A stretch of DNA of 64,000 nt from Leuctra nigra (Eukaryota; Arthropoda; Insecta; Plecoptera; Leuctridae), in the NCBI GenBank assembly GCA_934045905.1, contig OW203767.1, forward strand, positions 12,093,073 through 12,157,072. Direction: 5' to 3'. The translations under genes were made by a program, and so were the position numbers. Positions 62,580 through 64,000 of the stretch are shown here, piece by piece. Within the stretch, counting starts at the first letter, position 1; the number at the start of each line of letters is the position of its first letter. Under the pieces are notes generated by a model, which was not told the DNA's origin, did not search any database, and worked only from the letters and a program-made list of their open reading frames with translations.

Positions 62580-63276
62580 GGTTCTAGGGTATTTTACCGA
62601 CGGACAGTTTACCGACGGACACATTACCGAAAAACAGGGGGGGACACTTTACCGACGGACAGATTACCGAAATCTACCCGGACACTTTACCGATTTTTTT
62701 TTTTACATTTTCCACAAATATTTTTTCCAAAATCAAGACAGAATTTTATAAAATTTTCACAAATATTTTTTCAAAATTTTTGACAAAATTTTATAAAATT
62801 TCTACAAATATTTTTTCCAAAATGTTGAAAAAATTTTATAAAATTACCACAAATATTTTTCCAAAGTTTTGACAAAATTTACACAATTTTTTTCTTCGAA
62901 ATATTGTCAAAGTTTTATACAATTTTAACATTTTTTTTAAGATTTAAAAAAAAACTAAAAGAAAGCTAAACACGAAACACGAAATTTTCGTAACACCATA
63001 AAACGCGAAATTTCATTATCTTATGATGATAAATTTTGGAAAAAATATTTGAAAGTTTGAAAAAAATATTCGTAGAAATTTTATAAAATTATATAAAATT
63101 TTGTAAAAATTTTGAAAAAACTATTTGTGGAAAATGTAAAAAAAAAATCGGTAAAGTGTCTGGGTAAATTTCGGTAATCTGTCCGTCGGTAAAGTGTCCC
63201 CCCCTGTTTTTCGGTAATGTGTCCGTCGGTAAACTGTCCGTCGGTAAAGTGTCCGTCGGTAAACTGTCCGATTACC
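62580..63276. mobile_element. Fold-back transposon with TTACCGACGGACA subrepeats
   Basis: Both ends carry several copies of a TTTACCGACGGACA-type 14-mer in opposite orientation, plus matching 'CATTACCGAAAAACAGGGGG' and its inverse. Further in, AT-rich arms (ACATTTTCCACAAATATTTT and its inverse) continue the pairing. CCACAATC at 62572-62579 and 63277-63284 is a candidate 8-bp target duplication. No transposase frame. Confidence 0.8.
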
Positions 63277-63469
63277 CCACAATCTATTCCCCTGTGAAAT
63301 GATGTTAAGATGTATTTTAATACGTATCTTGCTGTGGACAAGTCATTGATAACAAAAAGGTTGGAATCGTCCGCAGAATTTCGGATTGATTCTGTTTTAA
63401 TTTTTCTGAATACCTATGCAATTGGAAAAATAATACGGAAATACATTGTATTCAAATGAACACAATTTA

Positions 63470-64000
63470 TTGAGCGAGCGAAGCGAGCGACTCCATTTGG
63501 CTCTTTTAGCACGGACCTCTGTTTTTTTTTTTTTTTTTTTTTTTGTTTTTGTTTTTGTATGCTAAAGGAAGCAATAGAAGTCGCACCGTTTCACCGATCG
63601 ACCTGAAATTTTGCACACATGTAAAGACAACCTTCTCTGTTTGCAGACCCAATTTTTTTTTGAAATCCATCCATTGGTTCATTGTTAAAATAAGTATCTC
63701 CTGATAGCCTAAAAAATGAAAATGGTCTTCGAGAAATGTGATCAAACTCATATTTAGCATGGTCAGTAAGACCAACAATGTCACTTATTTTACCAATTTT
63801 CAGCCGAATCTGTCAAGAAAGTATGCACTTATTGACATTTTTAATAGCTGTCAGAAATGAAACATTGAAAATTAATGTCTTTCCAATGCAACTGAATCTG
63901 ATTTGCTTTAGGTACAAGAGTGTTTTGATGGTATGTACACTTTTTTAGTGAAAAGCAGATATTTTTATGTGTATTGAGTTGATCAAATTTGAATAATTCA
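63470..64000 (+). repeat. Second copy of the 60.6-kb element, cut by the window end
   Basis: Identical to 60551-61080 as far as I can read, apart from the length and interruptions of the poly-T run. It continues past the window. Near-identity suggests a recent insertion, a segmental duplication or an assembly duplication. Confidence 0.85.

Overview
This is a 64-kb piece of an AT-rich nuclear genome, almost certainly from an insect. It has spliced genes, GT-AG introns of up to several kilobases, TATA plus TCAGT-type start sites, and many non-autonomous transposons. The strongest taxonomic signal is a set of genes of the insect-specific Osiris family (DUF1676). The species cannot be read from the sequence; the repeat style and AT content would fit a hemipteran, but that is a weak inference.

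Layout. (1) 0.4-4.7 kb, minus strand: a two-exon Osiris gene with a 3.5-kb intron. (2) 14.4-16.8 kb, minus strand: a two-exon Osiris-like gene with an unusual acidic N-terminus and a possible frameshift near its 3' end. (3) 23.4-27.1 kb, minus strand: a textbook two-exon Osiris gene with a clear TATA/initiator pair. (4) 27.2-46 kb: a large gene-poor interval holding a 13-unit tandem array built around ETS-CRE-like motifs, a 1.1-kb element with 200-bp terminal inverted repeats, a LINE 3' fragment and SINE copies. (5) 46.0-48.0 kb, plus strand: a three-exon Osiris gene whose stop-containing 3' end is tandemly repeated into its 3' flank. (6) 50.1-50.4 kb: a small unassigned open frame. (7) 51.9-59.9 kb, plus strand: a large gene whose product joins a PD-(D/E)xK-like nuclease domain, a NACHT NTPase and ankyrin repeats. 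A ~1.3-kb coding minisatellite, Asp/Tyr-rich at protein level, splits one ankyrin repeat. (8) 60.5-64 kb: two nearly identical copies of a dispersed element on either side of a fold-back transposon.

How the parts relate. The four Osiris-type genes share one architecture: a signal peptide and N-terminal region in exon 1, then a phase-1 intron, then a hydrophobic domain and a small-residue/His-rich tail. They act as a dispersed cluster of secretory or endosomal-membrane proteins, known in Drosophila for roles in cuticle and trachea. The NACHT gene is unrelated to them. Its order (nuclease-like N-terminus, STAND NTPase, repeat sensor) parallels bacterial Avs-type antiphage STAND proteins that carry an N-terminal Cap4-type nuclease. 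It is the best candidate here for an under-described system, possibly an insect innate-immune sensor-effector.

Limits. Exon joins are inferred from phase and splice motifs without transcripts. No database or fold search was possible. Transposon classes rest on terminal repeats and target-site duplications only.
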